Shown here one piece after another: positions 12,549-21,632 of a stretch of DNA of 64,000 nt (positions are counted from its first letter, which is position 1; every line of letters begins with the position of its first letter). Under the pieces are notes generated by a model. It made no database searches. It had not been told where the DNA came from and saw only the letters and a list, made by a program, of their open reading frames with translations. Origin of the DNA: Amycolatopsis camponoti (GTDB lineage Bacteria; Actinomycetota; Actinomycetes; Mycobacteriales; Pseudonocardiaceae); contig NZ_CABVGP010000002.1 of the NCBI RefSeq assembly GCF_902497555.1, positions 1,314,501-1,378,500 of the forward strand. The letters are read 5' to 3'. The position numbers and the translations under genes were made by a program.

Positions 12549-13399
12549 CCACCGTCTACCGCTCGGCCGAAGGCGCCGAGGCGGTCCGGCGGCGCTACGA
12601 CGCCCTTCTCGGCCAGTGGCCGGTGCCGCACGAGACGCGCACCCTGAAGACCCGCCTCGGGGACACCTTCGCCGTGGTCTCCGGCCCGGTGGGCGCGTCG
12701 CCGGTCGTCGCGCTGCAGGGCTCCGGCGGCACCGCCGCGCACTGGCTGCCCGACATCGCGACACTCGCGGAGCACCTGCGCGTGCACGCCGTCGACGCTC
12801 CCGGGGAGCCGGGCCGGACGGTCGAAGCGCGGCCGCCGCTCGGGTCGCCGGCCTGCGCCGAGTGGCTCGACGACGTCCTCGACGCGCTCGAACTGCCGCG
12901 GGCGGCCTTCCTCGGCACGTCGCTGGGCGGCTGGTGGGCGCTCGACCACGCGCTTCGCCGGCCGGAGCGCGTCACGGCGCTGGTGCTGGTCAACCCGTCC
13001 GGGATCGGCCGCCGCCGGGTCGCGCCCCTGCTGAAGTTCGCCGCGTACAGCCGGTTCGGCGCGTGGGGCCGCCGGCGGTCGCTGGCCATGGTGGCGAAGG
13101 GCAGCCCCGCCGATCCGGGGCGGCGCGCGGTCGGCGAGTTCACCCTGGCGACGTTCGAGCACTTCAAGCCGCGGCTGGAGCCGATCCCGGTCTTCGCGGT
13201 CGAGCGGCTACGCGCGCTGGCGATGCCGGTGCAGGCCCACTTCGGTGCGCACGACGTCCTGCTCGACCAGCGTGACGCCGCCGCGAAGCTGCGACGGGCC
13301 CGCCCGGACGCCGACGTCCGGCTGGCCGAAGACGCCGGGCACTTCCTGCCCGGCTGGGCGGAATCCACCGCGGAGTTCCTGAAGGGAGAAGGATCGTGA
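12545..13399 (+). CDS. alpha/beta fold hydrolase
   Basis: This 284-residue protein has the alpha/beta hydrolase layout: an oxyanion region LQGSGGTAAHW, nucleophile Ser in GTSLGGW, a likely acid in AHFGAHDVLL and a base His in EDAGHFLPGW. The cap is helical and basic. The substrate is unknown. It begins with GTG overlapping the HTH gene and ends overlapping the DUF4180 gene, so the three are translationally coupled. Confidence 0.85.
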   Translation: MTTVYRSAEGAEAVRRRYDALLGQWPVPHETRTLKTRLGDTFAVVSGPVGASPVVALQGSGGTAAHWLPDIATLAEHLRVHAVDAPGEPGRTVEARPPLGSPACAEWLDDVLDALELPRAAFLGTSLGGWWALDHALRRPERVTALVLVNPSGIGRRRVAPLLKFAAYSRFGAWGRRRSLAMVAKGSPADPGRRAVGEFTLATFEHFKPRLEPIPVFAVERLRALAMPVQAHFGAHDVLLDQRDAAAKLRRARPDADVRLAEDAGHFLPGWAESTAEFLKGEGS

Positions 13400-13758
13400 T
13401 CGACCAGCGCCACGGCACCGGGGTGTGGTTCGTGCCGTCCGAGGGGCCGGAGCTGTCCACCGAGCAGGACGCCGTCGACCTCGTCGGCGCCACCTACGGC
13501 CACGCGGCCGACGTCCTCGTCGTGCCGGTCGAGCGGTTCCCGGCGCGGTTCTTCGACATGCACGCCAAGCTCATCGGGCACTTCTTCTCGAAGATCGTCC
13601 AGTACGGCTTCCGGCTGGTGCTGCTCGGCGACGTCCGCGCGCACGTCGAGGCGAGCACCGCCTTCCGGGACGTCGTGCGGGAGTCGAACCGCGGCCGGAG
13701 CGTCTGGTTCGTGGCCGACCTGGCGGAGCTCGACGCCCGGCTGGCCGCCGCGCGGTGA
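13396..13758 (+). CDS. DUF4180 family protein
   Basis: This 120-residue protein matches the DUF4180 pattern: a Ser/Glu-rich DAVDLVGA segment, VVVPVERFPARFFDMHAKLIGHFFSKIVQYGFRL-type helix and strand, and the C-terminal RDVVRESNRGRSVWFVADLAELDARL. The family has no settled function; members often sit beside HTH regulators, as here. The GTG start overlaps the hydrolase stop by GTGA. Confidence 0.82.
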   Translation: MIDQRHGTGVWFVPSEGPELSTEQDAVDLVGATYGHAADVLVVPVERFPARFFDMHAKLIGHFFSKIVQYGFRLVLLGDVRAHVEASTAFRDVVRESNRGRSVWFVADLAELDARLAAAR

Positions 13759-13810
13759 AAACCTCGCGCGGGAAGGGCAACCCCGTCCCGCGCGGCACGT
13801 CCAGGTGATC

Positions 13811-14899
13811 ATGAGAATCCCGGCGCTGCTCGCGTCCGTCCTCACCCTCCTGGCCGTGTCCGCTTCGCCCGCGACCGCGGAAACCGTTGTCCCGAGGGGG
13901 TTCCGGCCCGCTTCGACGAGCTGGACCGGCCCGGACACCGGCTACGTCCTCGGATATTCGCCGTGCGGGAAGTCGTGGTGCCCGGCACTGCTGGGCACCA
14001 CGGACGGCGGAGCGCACTGGCGCCGGCTCGGCGCGCCGCCGACGGCGTTGCCGGACAACCACAACCACGTCGCGCTGACGTTCACCGGCGACCGCGTCGC
14101 GTACGTCAGCGACGGCGTCCACGTGCGCACGACGCGCGACGGCGGCAAGAGCTGGCACCCGGTCGGCCTGGCCGGCGCGCGGGAGCCCTACTACCTCTCG
14201 AAGATCACCGAAACCGCCGGCCGGGTCTTCGCCGTCCTCACCACCTTCGGCGACGGCCACGGCTCGACGCGCTTGTACTCCGGCGTCGCCGGCTCGCCGG
14301 TGCTGGTCCCGGTGCCCGGTTTCGCGGCCGCCGGCGGGATCACCTACGGCGACCTGGCCGTCGGCGGCGGCCTGCAGGTCGCACTCGGCGCGGATTACGG
14401 CACCGAGAAGTACTGGACCTCGCGCGACGGCGTCCGCTTCACCCCCGCCGAGCCGCCGTGCCCGGCCGGGTCGGTCGCCTCGCTCGCCGGGGTGCGGGAC
14501 CGGCAGGTCGTGGCGTTGTGCAGCAGCAGCCCCGGCTCGCCGCAGCCCGGGTCGACCGAGCGGCAGCTGCGGCACGCGGCGAAGCTCGGCGGGACGTTCA
14601 GCGGGGGTGACGCGGCGCCGTTCGCCGGGATCACGCAGGGCTTCGGCGCGGCGTCGCCGTCGTCCGCGACGGTCGCGGCCGAGGGCGGCGGGACCGGGTT
14701 CCTGCACAGCACCGCCGACGGCGGCCGCACCTGGACGACGACGGTGCTCGCCGACCGCGGGCTCAGCCTGACCGATTTGGACTTCCCCGGTGGCGGTACC
14801 GGCGTGGTCGTCGACGGCCAGCCGGACGCCGACGGCGGATCCGCGCTGTACCGGACCACGGACGGCGGACACAACTGGCGCGAACAGCCGATCGGGTAG
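13811..14899 (+). CDS. secreted Asp-box (BNR repeat) beta-propeller protein
   Basis: A signal peptide (MRIPALLASVLTLLAVSA, cleavage near AxA at about residue 24) precedes a domain with at least four Asp-box motifs: TTDGGAHW, TRDGGKSW, TADGGRTW and TTDGGHNW. Such motifs occur in sialidase-like propellers and photosystem stability factor-like proteins. No sialidase Arg triad is evident, so the function is probably binding or unknown. ATG at 13811 was preferred over GTG six bases upstream because the signal peptide then begins normally. Confidence 0.8.
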   Translation: MRIPALLASVLTLLAVSASPATAETVVPRGFRPASTSWTGPDTGYVLGYSPCGKSWCPALLGTTDGGAHWRRLGAPPTALPDNHNHVALTFTGDRVAYVSDGVHVRTTRDGGKSWHPVGLAGAREPYYLSKITETAGRVFAVLTTFGDGHGSTRLYSGVAGSPVLVPVPGFAAAGGITYGDLAVGGGLQVALGADYGTEKYWTSRDGVRFTPAEPPCPAGSVASLAGVRDRQVVALCSSSPGSPQPGSTERQLRHAAKLGGTFSGGDAAPFAGITQGFGAASPSSATVAAEGGGTGFLHSTADGGRTWTTTVLADRGLSLTDLDFPGGGTGVVVDGQPDADGGSALYRTTDGGHNWREQPIG

Positions 14900-14930
14900 T
14901 TGTCCCTGGCAGGCAAGGCCCTTCGGCCCG

Positions 14931-14945
14931 GTTCACTTGGTGAAC
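14931..14945. promoter_or_regulatory. palindromic operator candidate
   Basis: GTTCAC and GTGAAC arms around TTG form a perfect 15-bp inverted repeat about 90 bp upstream of the methyltransferase start. Its symmetry fits binding by a dimeric regulator, but no regulator gene is adjacent. Confidence 0.45.
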
Positions 14946-15035
14946 GGCATGTCGTAGTCTGAGCACTGTCCGTTGCCGGACACAGGTGGCCGGACCCGGG
15001 CAGGGGCCGGCTCCACAGACGAGGGAGAACAGTCG

Positions 15036-15875
15036 ATGACGCCTGGCGACCTGCGGTCCGGAACCGAGGGCGGTTCGGCGTCCCTCGATTTCTCCAAGGC
15101 GAGCCTGGCCCGGCTGTCCGACGCGCTGCTGGGCGGTCACGACCACTACGAGGTCGACCGCGAAGCGATGCGGCGGCTGCTGGCGATCGCACCCGGCGCG
15201 CGCACGATGGCGAAGGAGCACCGCGACTGGCTGGTGCGCGCGGTCCGGTTCCTCGCCGGGAAGCGCGGCATCGACCAGTTCCTGGACCTGGGCTCGGGCA
15301 TGCCGACGGCGGAGAACACCCACCAGGTGGCCCAGCGGTACAACCCGGACGCGCAGGTCGTGTACGTAGACAACGACCCGGTCGTGCAGGTGCACGGCCG
15401 GGCGTTGCTCGAAGAGAACTACCTGACCCACGTCACGGGCGCCGACCTGACCCGGCCGGCCGAGACGCTGGCCGACGAGGTCGTCAAGGAGTACCTCGAC
15501 TTCACGCGGCCGGTCGCGCTGATCCTGACGTCGATCATCCACCACATCGACGACTTCGAGCGGGCGAAGTCGATCGTCGCCGAGTACGTCGCGGCGCTCG
15601 CGCCCGGTTCGTTTCTCCTGCTCACGCACAACTTCGACCCGGAAGAGGACTCGCCCCGCCAGGAGCTGGCGCGGCTGCTGGAGACGAGCTTCCAGGGCAC
15701 CGGGCTGGGGAGCGTGTTCCGCACCCGGGAGCAGATCACGGAGTTCTTCGACGGCACGGACCTGCTCCGGCCGGGGCTGGTCTACCTGCACGAGTGGTGG
15801 CCGGACGGCCCCCGGATCCACCCGTTGAGCGAGCTGAACTTCCTCACGCTGGGCGGAGTCGCCCGCAAGCAGTGA
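15036..15875 (+). CDS. SAM-dependent methyltransferase (DUF574/PF04672 type)
   Basis: This 279-residue protein matches the actinobacterial DUF574 methyltransferase family, found in many copies in Streptomyces and relatives. Visible hallmarks are the N-terminal ARLSDALLGGHDHYEVDRE segment, SAM motif I FLDLGSGMPT, the acidic strand VVYVDNDPVV, and the C-terminal YLHEWWPDGP. Methyl acceptors are unknown for most members. The ATG follows GAGGGAG. A GTTCAC/GTGAAC palindrome upstream may regulate it and a 46-bp palindrome follows the stop. Confidence 0.87.
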   Translation: MTPGDLRSGTEGGSASLDFSKASLARLSDALLGGHDHYEVDREAMRRLLAIAPGARTMAKEHRDWLVRAVRFLAGKRGIDQFLDLGSGMPTAENTHQVAQRYNPDAQVVYVDNDPVVQVHGRALLEENYLTHVTGADLTRPAETLADEVVKEYLDFTRPVALILTSIIHHIDDFERAKSIVAEYVAALAPGSFLLLTHNFDPEEDSPRQELARLLETSFQGTGLGSVFRTREQITEFFDGTDLLRPGLVYLHEWWPDGPRIHPLSELNFLTLGGVARKQ

Positions 15876-15882
15876 CGCCCGG

Positions 15883-15928
15883 GTCGTGAGTGGGAAACCG
15901 GGTTAGAACCCTGTTTCCCACTCACGAC
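15883..15928. terminator. 46-bp palindrome, copy 1 (probable bidirectional terminator)
   Basis: A 16-bp perfect stem (GTCGTGAGTGGGAAAC and its complement) encloses an inner GGGTT/AACCC hairpin. It lies between convergent genes, 8 bp after one stop and 5 bp before the other. A second copy at 28197-28242 shares the outer arms with one changed base pair. Confidence 0.8.
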
Positions 15929-15932
15929 GGGG

Positions 15933-16766
15933 TCAGCCGGCGTTGAAGGTGTCCGGGTCCGGGCCGGTGCGCTCGCCGCGGTCCAGCGGCGCCAGCGAAT
16001 CCATCTCCTCCTCCGTGAGGGTGAACCCGAACAGGTCGAAGTTCTCTTCGATCCGCGACGGCGTCACGGACTTCGGGATCACCACGTTGCCCAGCTGCAG
16101 GTGCCAGCGGAGCACGATCTGCGCCGGCGTGCGGCCGTGCTTCACCGCCAGCTCCGCGATGATCGGCTCGCCCAGCAGCGAGCCGCCCTTGGCCAGCGGG
16201 CTCCATGCCTCGGTCGCGATCCCGTGCTTGGCGTCGAACTCGCGGACCTCCCGCTGCTGCAGGTAGGGGTGGAGCTCGACCTGGTTGACGGCCGGGGCGA
16301 CGTCGCCGGCGTCGAGCAGCCGCGTGAGGTGCGCGGGCTGGAAGTTGGAGACGCCGATCGCGCGGACGCGGCCGTCGGCGTACAGCTTTTCGAACGCCCG
16401 CCAGGTGTCGAGGTACTTGTCGCGCGCGGGCAGCGGCCAGTGGATCAGGTACAGGTCCAGCTGCTCCAGGCCCAGCCGCTTCATGCTTTCGTCGAACGCG
16501 CGCAGCGTCTCGTCGTAGCCTTGGTCGCTGTTGAACAGCTTGGTGGTGACGAACAGCTCGTCGCGGGGCACGGCCGACTCGGCCAGCGCACGGCCGACCG
16601 CGGCCTCGTTGCCGTAGATGGACGCGGTGTCGATGCTGCGGTAACCGGCGTCGAGCGCGGCTTGCACGGCCGCGACGGTCTCGTCGTCCGGGATCTGGAA
16701 GACACCGAAGCCGAGCTGGGGCATCCGGACGCCGTTGTTGAGTTCGATCACGGGCACGCTGGTCAC
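15933..16766 (-). CDS. aldo/keto reductase (NADPH-dependent)
   Basis: This 277-residue protein is a bacterial AKR5-like aldo/keto reductase of normal length. The catalytic tetrad is visible: Asp in SIDTASIYGNE, Tyr in the same motif, Lys in VTTKLFN and His in LIHWP. The NADPH-binding end IPKSVTPSRIEENFDLF is also present. The GTG start follows GGAAAGGAAAT. It lies 24 bp downstream of the MFS gene on the same strand and is probably co-transcribed and MarR-controlled, suggesting joint detoxification of a carbonyl compound. Confidence 0.92.
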   Translation of the reverse strand: MTSVPVIELNNGVRMPQLGFGVFQIPDDETVAAVQAALDAGYRSIDTASIYGNEAAVGRALAESAVPRDELFVTTKLFNSDQGYDETLRAFDESMKRLGLEQLDLYLIHWPLPARDKYLDTWRAFEKLYADGRVRAIGVSNFQPAHLTRLLDAGDVAPAVNQVELHPYLQQREVREFDAKHGIATEAWSPLAKGGSLLGEPIIAELAVKHGRTPAQIVLRWHLQLGNVVIPKSVTPSRIEENFDLFGFTLTEEEMDSLAPLDRGERTGPDPDTFNAG

Positions 16767-16790
16767 GTGATTTCCTTTCCGGTTCATGGG

Positions 16791-17975
16791 CTAGCGGGTG
16801 AGTACCCGTTCCCCTGAGGTGAAACTAGTGGAGGTCCGGCGGTCGAGCAGCCCCGAAACGAGTGCTACCGCGAGGCCGGCCGCGGCGAGCGCGGCGCCGA
16901 TCCAGTTGGGGGCGGTGTAGCCGAGGCCGGCTTCGATGGCCTGGCCGCCGAGCCACGCGCCGCCGGCGTTGCCGAGGTTGAACGCGGCGATGTTCGCCGC
17001 CGACGCCAGCGCCGGGGCGCCCTCGGCCTTGGCCATCACGCGGGCCTGCAGCGGCGGGACCGTCGCGAAGCCGGCCGCGCCGAACAGCGCGATCGTGATC
17101 GCGGCCGGCACCTGGGCGTGCGCGGTGAAGACGAAGGCGACGAGCACGATCGCCAGCGCGGCGAGGATGACGTACAGGCTGGGCATCAGCTTGCGGTCCG
17201 CCGCCCGGCCACCGAGCAGGTTGCCGGCGAACAGCCCGGCGCCGAAGAGCACGAGCAGCCAGGTGACGGCGCCGCTGGAGAAACCGGCGACCTCGGTCAT
17301 CATCGGCGCGATGTAGGTGAAGGACGCGAACACCCCGGCGAAGCCGAGCGCCGTCATGGCCAGCGCCAGCCAGACCTGCGGGCGGCGGAACACGGCCAGT
17401 TCGCCGCGCAGGCCCACGTTGTCGCTCTTCGGCTGGTGCGGCACGAGCGCGAGGATGCCGATCGCGCCGACGACACCGAGGACGCTGACCACCCAGAACG
17501 TCGAGCGCCAGCCGAAGGCCTGGCCGAGCGCGGTGCCGGCGGGCACGCCGAGCACGTTCGCCACGGTCAGCCCGGTGAACATCAGCGCGATCGCACTGGC
17601 CTGCTTGGCCGGGGCGACCAGCGACGCGGCGACGACCGAGCCCACGCCGAAGAACGCGCCGTGCGAGAGGGCCGCGACGACCCGGCCGGTCATCAGCAGG
17701 CCGTAGCTCGGCGCCAGGGCCGAGAGCACGTTGCCCGCGATGAACAGGCCCATCAGGGCGACCAGCACGGTCTTGCGCGGCACCCGCGAGGCGAGGGCGG
17801 TGAGGACGGGGGCACCGACGACGACGCCGAGCGCGTAGCCGGAGATGAGCAGGCCTGCGGAAGGGATCGAGACGCCGAAGTCGGTCGCGACCTCGGGCAG
17901 CAGGCCCATGATCACGAACTCGGTGGTGCCGATCCCGAAAGCGCTGATCGCGAGGGCGAGCAGAGCGGCGGGCAT
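16791..17975 (-). CDS. MFS drug-type efflux transporter (DHA1 family, AraJ/CmlR-like)
   Basis: This 394-residue protein has about 12 membrane helices and the N-terminal FGIGTTEFVIMGLLPEVA signature of the DHA1 subgroup that includes AraJ and actinomycete chloramphenicol exporters, plus motif A-like sequence at loop 2-3 (ASRVPRKTVL). It should be a proton-driven exporter; the substrate is unknown. The ATG is preceded by GAAGAAGGAAG. It is divergent from a MarR regulator, with inverted repeats in the spacer, and is followed by an aldo/keto reductase. Confidence 0.9.
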   Translation of the reverse strand: MPAALLALAISAFGIGTTEFVIMGLLPEVATDFGVSIPSAGLLISGYALGVVVGAPVLTALASRVPRKTVLVALMGLFIAGNVLSALAPSYGLLMTGRVVAALSHGAFFGVGSVVAASLVAPAKQASAIALMFTGLTVANVLGVPAGTALGQAFGWRSTFWVVSVLGVVGAIGILALVPHQPKSDNVGLRGELAVFRRPQVWLALAMTALGFAGVFASFTYIAPMMTEVAGFSSGAVTWLLVLFGAGLFAGNLLGGRAADRKLMPSLYVILAALAIVLVAFVFTAHAQVPAAITIALFGAAGFATVPPLQARVMAKAEGAPALASAANIAAFNLGNAGGAWLGGQAIEAGLGYTAPNWIGAALAAAGLAVALVSGLLDRRTSTSFTSGERVLTR

Positions 17976-18011
17976 GGACTTCCTTCTTCCGGAGTAGAGT
18001 TGGGAGCGTGA

Positions 18012-18038
18012 GCAACTACGAGCGTCCGAGATAGTTGC
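18012..18038. promoter_or_regulatory. MarR operator candidate
   Basis: GCAACTA at 18012-18018 and TAGTTGC at 18032-18038 form a perfect 7-bp inverted repeat with 13-bp spacing, in the spacer between the divergent MFS and MarR genes. Related TGCAC and GATAGTGC motifs follow within 35 bp, giving a cluster of possible half-sites. Confidence 0.6.
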
Positions 18039-18110
18039 ACACGCCGTATATTGCACAGGCTTGATAGTGCCGCGCGCAAACGTATGCGGCAAGTCCGGGA
18101 GAGGTGAACC

Positions 18111-18560
18111 GTGTCACTGGACGACGACGCCGTCGAAGCCCGCGCGCAGGGCTGGCGCACACTGGCCGCGCTGCACGCGCGGATCGAAGACCGGCTGCAG
18201 CGCGCACTCGAGCGCGACCACGAGCTGTCGGTGAGCGAGTACAGCGTGCTCGACGCGCTGGGCCGCCAGGACGGCTTCCACCTGCGGATGAACCAGCTGG
18301 CCAACGCGGTGGTGCTCAGCCAGTCGGCGACGACCCGGCTGGTCACGCGGCTGGAGGGCCGCGGGCTGCTGGCGCGCTACCTCTGCGCCGACGACCGTCG
18401 GGGCATCTACACGGAGGTGACGCCGGCGGGCCGGGCCCTGCTGACGGCGGCACGCCCGACCCACGACACGGCGCTGGCGGAAGCTCTCGCCGAAGCCGAG
18501 ACCCTGCCGGAACTCGCACCGCTGGTCGCCGCGCTCGGCACGCTCACCTTCACCCGCTGA
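18111..18560 (+). CDS. MarR family transcriptional regulator
   Basis: This 149-residue protein has the MarR winged-helix fold: DNA-binding helices around FHLRMNQLANAVVLSQSATTRLVTRLEGRGLL and a wing with DDRRGIYTEVTPAGRALL. N- and C-terminal helices would form the dimer interface. The GTG start follows GGGAGAGG. It is divergent from the MFS exporter and likely represses it, with relief by the exported compound, as is typical for MarR-exporter pairs. Confidence 0.92.
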   Translation: MSLDDDAVEARAQGWRTLAALHARIEDRLQRALERDHELSVSEYSVLDALGRQDGFHLRMNQLANAVVLSQSATTRLVTRLEGRGLLARYLCADDRRGIYTEVTPAGRALLTAARPTHDTALAEALAEAETLPELAPLVAALGTLTFTR

Positions 18561-18865
18561 CTCCGCTTGCGGAAAGTTTCGATGCCCCATCGGCACTTTC
18601 GCGTCGCCCGAAGCGAAACACGGTCCGTCCCGGTCAGCGGTACCCGACGGAAGGCGGTCCCGTTCGGCCGGGGGATTGGGGCGGCCGCGCACCCTAACCC
18701 GTGCTCCATCCGTGGGACCCTTTTGCTGCCTGCGTTCGATAGTTTCGCTGGTCAGACCGATTTCTGTGGCTTTTGTCCACGAAAGACCCCGGGTGCCGTC
18801 GTTGACCCGATCGTTTCGCCGCACCTAATTTGTTGAACCACCAGACGAACCGGGGTGGTGTCGGC
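18561..18865. other. intergenic region without a supported gene
   Basis: This region of about 300 bp lies between MarR and the ROK regulator. It contains short GGAAAGTTTCG and ACTTTCGCG-like stretches that may be regulatory. I see no convincing ORF or RNA gene. Confidence 0.5.
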
Positions 18866-20137
18866 GTGGACTCCTCCTTCTCGCTCAAGCCGGTGCGCCC
18901 GGCCGACCAGGCCGCCGTCCGCCGGAGCAACCTCGCGCTGGTGCTGCGGCACCTGCGGGACGCGGGACCCCGCTCGCGAGCGGCGATCGCCGCGGACACC
19001 GGGCTGAACAAGGGAACCGTCTCGAGTCTCGTCGCCGAGCTCGTCGAGCGCGGGCTGGCTCGCGAAGGCGAGCGGGAACGCGCCGGCGCGGTCGGGCGGC
19101 CGGGCACGATCGTCGAGCTGGACGGCCGTGGCGTCGGCGGCATCGGCGTCGAGATCAACGTCGACTACCTGACCGCGCTCGCCCTCGACCTCACCGGCAC
19201 CGTGCTCTTCGAACAACGCGTGGCGCTCGACGTGCAAGCCCTCCCCGTGGCGAAGGTGCTCGACGCGGGCGCCGAGCTCACCGCGCGGGCGCTGCGGGAA
19301 TGCCGGCGGCTCGGGGTCACGCCGGCCGGGGTCACCGTCGGCATCCCGGCGCTCGTCGACGTCACGAGCGGCACCGTCGCCTTCGCGCCGAACCTGCACT
19401 GGACCGACGTCCCGGTGGTCCGCGGGATCACCGACCGGCTGACGCGGCGGCTCGGGCCGCCGTCGTTCCCGATCCGCACGGCCAACGACGCGAACCTCGG
19501 CGCGCTCGGCGAGTACGCCATGGGCAGCATGGCCGGGACCGCCGACCTGGTGTACCTGACCGGCGAGATCGGCGTCGGCGGCGGCGTGATCTCCGGCGGC
19601 CGGCTGCTCGGCGGCGCGGAGGGGTTCTCCGGCGAGGTCGGGCACATCCAGGTCGACCCGGCGGGCCGCGTCTGCGGGTGCGGGCGCCGCGGCTGCTGGG
19701 AGACCCTCGTCGGGCTGGCCGGGATGCTGCGGCTCGCCGCGTCGCCGAGCGACCCGGTGCACGACCCGTCGCTCGACCTCGAACAGCGGCTCGACATGAT
19801 CCGCCGCCGCGCCGAGCTCAAGGACAAGCGGACGCTCGACGCGCTCGCGCAGGTCGGCACCGGCCTGGGCGTCGGCGCGGCCGTGCTGGTCAACGTCTTC
19901 AACCCGCGCGTGGTGCTGCTCGGCGGGTACTTCGCCCAGCTGGGCCCGTACCTGCTCGGCCCGATGCTGGCCGAGCTGGAGGCCCGGGTGATCGCCCCGG
20001 GTACCGGGGGCTGCCGCGTCGAGCTGTCCTGGCTCGGGTTCTCCGCGGCTTCGCGCGGCGGCGCGCACGTCGCGCTGCAAGCGGTGTTCGACGATCCGGC
20101 GCTCGTGCCGGTGCGGCCGGAAAGGGACAGCGGATGA
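18866..20137 (+). CDS. ROK family transcriptional regulator upstream of the ebo-like operon
   Basis: This protein of about 423 residues has an N-terminal winged helix (RSRAAIAADTGLNKGTVSSLVAELVERGL) and a C-terminal ROK sugar-kinase-like domain with ANDANLGALGE, GEIGVGGGVISGG and the zinc motif CGCGRRGCWE. Such proteins are sugar-responsive repressors or activators. The GTG start follows GGGGTGGTG; an in-frame TTG 36 bp upstream is possible. It points towards the cyclase/ebo genes 370 bp downstream and is their likely regulator, though no operator was identified. Confidence 0.88.
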   Translation: MDSSFSLKPVRPADQAAVRRSNLALVLRHLRDAGPRSRAAIAADTGLNKGTVSSLVAELVERGLAREGERERAGAVGRPGTIVELDGRGVGGIGVEINVDYLTALALDLTGTVLFEQRVALDVQALPVAKVLDAGAELTARALRECRRLGVTPAGVTVGIPALVDVTSGTVAFAPNLHWTDVPVVRGITDRLTRRLGPPSFPIRTANDANLGALGEYAMGSMAGTADLVYLTGEIGVGGGVISGGRLLGGAEGFSGEVGHIQVDPAGRVCGCGRRGCWETLVGLAGMLRLAASPSDPVHDPSLDLEQRLDMIRRRAELKDKRTLDALAQVGTGLGVGAAVLVNVFNPRVVLLGGYFAQLGPYLLGPMLAELEARVIAPGTGGCRVELSWLGFSAASRGGAHVALQAVFDDPALVPVRPERDSG

Positions 20138-20510
20138 CGTTCGCGGAGGTGGCCGGTACCGGCCAGGGGCTTATCGGAGCCTGCCGGAATCCGCAAGATG
20201 GGACGTGCTGTGGCCGGGCCCACCGGGCAGACTGGGCAGGCCCGGACGGCCGCGCCGCCGCAGGTGAGGGGGCTCGAAGACCCGGCGGGCCGGGCGGCGC
20301 CGGCCACGGTGGCCCGACGCCGCGCCCTCGTCGCGAAGGAGTGCGGAAACACTTGATCGACTGCGGCGATGTAGTCCGGGTGGACCTCTGCCCGCCCGGG
20401 GGGACCGCGCTCGCCGCGGCCGGCGGGCGCACCGCGGCGAGCAGTGTCTTGACCCGCGTCCCGTCGGGGGCGACCGGCGCGGGCTGAATTTGCCGAACTG
20501 GAGGAAGAAC
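20138..20510. other. 373-bp spacer before the ebo-like operon
   Basis: No convincing gene is visible. The segment is very GC-rich, with a GGTACC-centred palindrome near 20157. Its position makes it the probable promoter and leader region of the eight-gene operon that follows. Confidence 0.45.
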
Positions 20511-21632
20511 ATGGGGAAGATCGGTGTCTGGCTGATCGGTGCCCGGGGCTCGGTGGCCACGACGGCCATCGCCGGCGCCGCCGCGATGCGCGCGGGACTG
20601 GCCGCGCGCACGGGGTGCGTGACCGAGCTGCCGGACTTCGCCGGGACGCGGCTGCCCGGACTGGGAGACCTGGTCTTCGGGGGTCACGACGTCGTCGACA
20701 CGCCGCTGGTCAAGCGGGCGGAGCAGCTGGTCGCGGCGGGCGTGCTGCCCGCGACCCTGCCCGGCCCGATCAGCGCCGACCTGGAAGCCGCCGAAGCCCG
20801 GCTGCGCCCGGCGCCGGACGGTGGCGGCCGGGCGGCGATCGACCGGATCGCCGCCGACCTGACGGCGTTCCGCGAGGGCTTGGACCACGTCGTCGTCCTC
20901 AACGTCTCCTCCACCGAGCCGCCGTGCGTCCCGCACCCGGCGCACGCTTCCCTGGCCGCCCTCGACGCCGCGCTGGACGCGGGCGAGGACGTCCTCCCGG
21001 CGAGCGCCGTCTACGCCTACGCCGCCTTCCGCGCGGGCTGTGGCTTTGTCGACTTCACCCCGTCCACCGGCGCGCGGCTGCCCGCGCTCGACGAGCTCGC
21101 CCGTACCGCGGGACTGCCGTACGCGGGCCGCGACGGCAAGACCGGCGAGACGCTGCTGCGGTCGGTGCTCGCGCCGATGTTCGCCCAGCGCGCGCTGAAC
21201 GTCCTGTCCTGGTCGGGCACGAACCTGCTCGGCGGCGGGGACGGCGCCACGCTCGCCGACCCGGGTGCGGCGTCGAGCAAGAACGCGTCGAAGCAGCAGG
21301 TGCTCTCGCAGAACCTCGGCCGCGACGTCGACGGCGAGGTGCACATCGACTACGTCCCGGCGCTCGGCGACTGGAAGACCGCCTGGGACCACGTGCTGTT
21401 CGAGGGGTTCCTCGGCGCGCGCATGACCCTGCAGCTGACGTGGCAGGGCTGCGACTCCGCGCTCGCGGCGCCGCTGGTGCTCGACCTCGCCCGGCTCACC
21501 GCCAAGGCGTGCGGTGACGGCGTCGCCGGGCCGGTCGCCGAGTTCGGGTTCTTCTTCAAGGATCCCGTCGGCGAGGGCCCGCACGACCTCGCGTCGCAGT
21601 ACGCGGCCCTGCGCGAGTGGGCGAACCGGTGA
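20511..21632 (+). CDS. inositol-3-phosphate synthase family cyclase
   Basis: This 373-residue protein belongs to the myo-inositol-1-phosphate synthase family, NAD-dependent enzymes that cyclise glucose 6-phosphate. It shows the N-terminal nucleotide-binding LIGARGSVATTA, the NVSSTEPP segment, and the active-site stretch GTNLLGGGDGATL followed by SSKNASKQQV, which corresponds to the family DG-N-L and SK-SK motifs. It is probably not the housekeeping enzyme: it opens an operon with a UbiA prenyltransferase and Ebo proteins. The ATG follows GGAGGAAG, and the next gene starts within its stop codon. In other ebo clusters this role belongs to a dehydroquinate-synthase-like cyclase, so a cyclitol phosphate product is inferred. 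Confidence 0.88.
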   Translation: MGKIGVWLIGARGSVATTAIAGAAAMRAGLAARTGCVTELPDFAGTRLPGLGDLVFGGHDVVDTPLVKRAEQLVAAGVLPATLPGPISADLEAAEARLRPAPDGGGRAAIDRIAADLTAFREGLDHVVVLNVSSTEPPCVPHPAHASLAALDAALDAGEDVLPASAVYAYAAFRAGCGFVDFTPSTGARLPALDELARTAGLPYAGRDGKTGETLLRSVLAPMFAQRALNVLSWSGTNLLGGGDGATLADPGAASSKNASKQQVLSQNLGRDVDGEVHIDYVPALGDWKTAWDHVLFEGFLGARMTLQLTWQGCDSALAAPLVLDLARLTAKACGDGVAGPVAEFGFFFKDPVGEGPHDLASQYAALREWANR

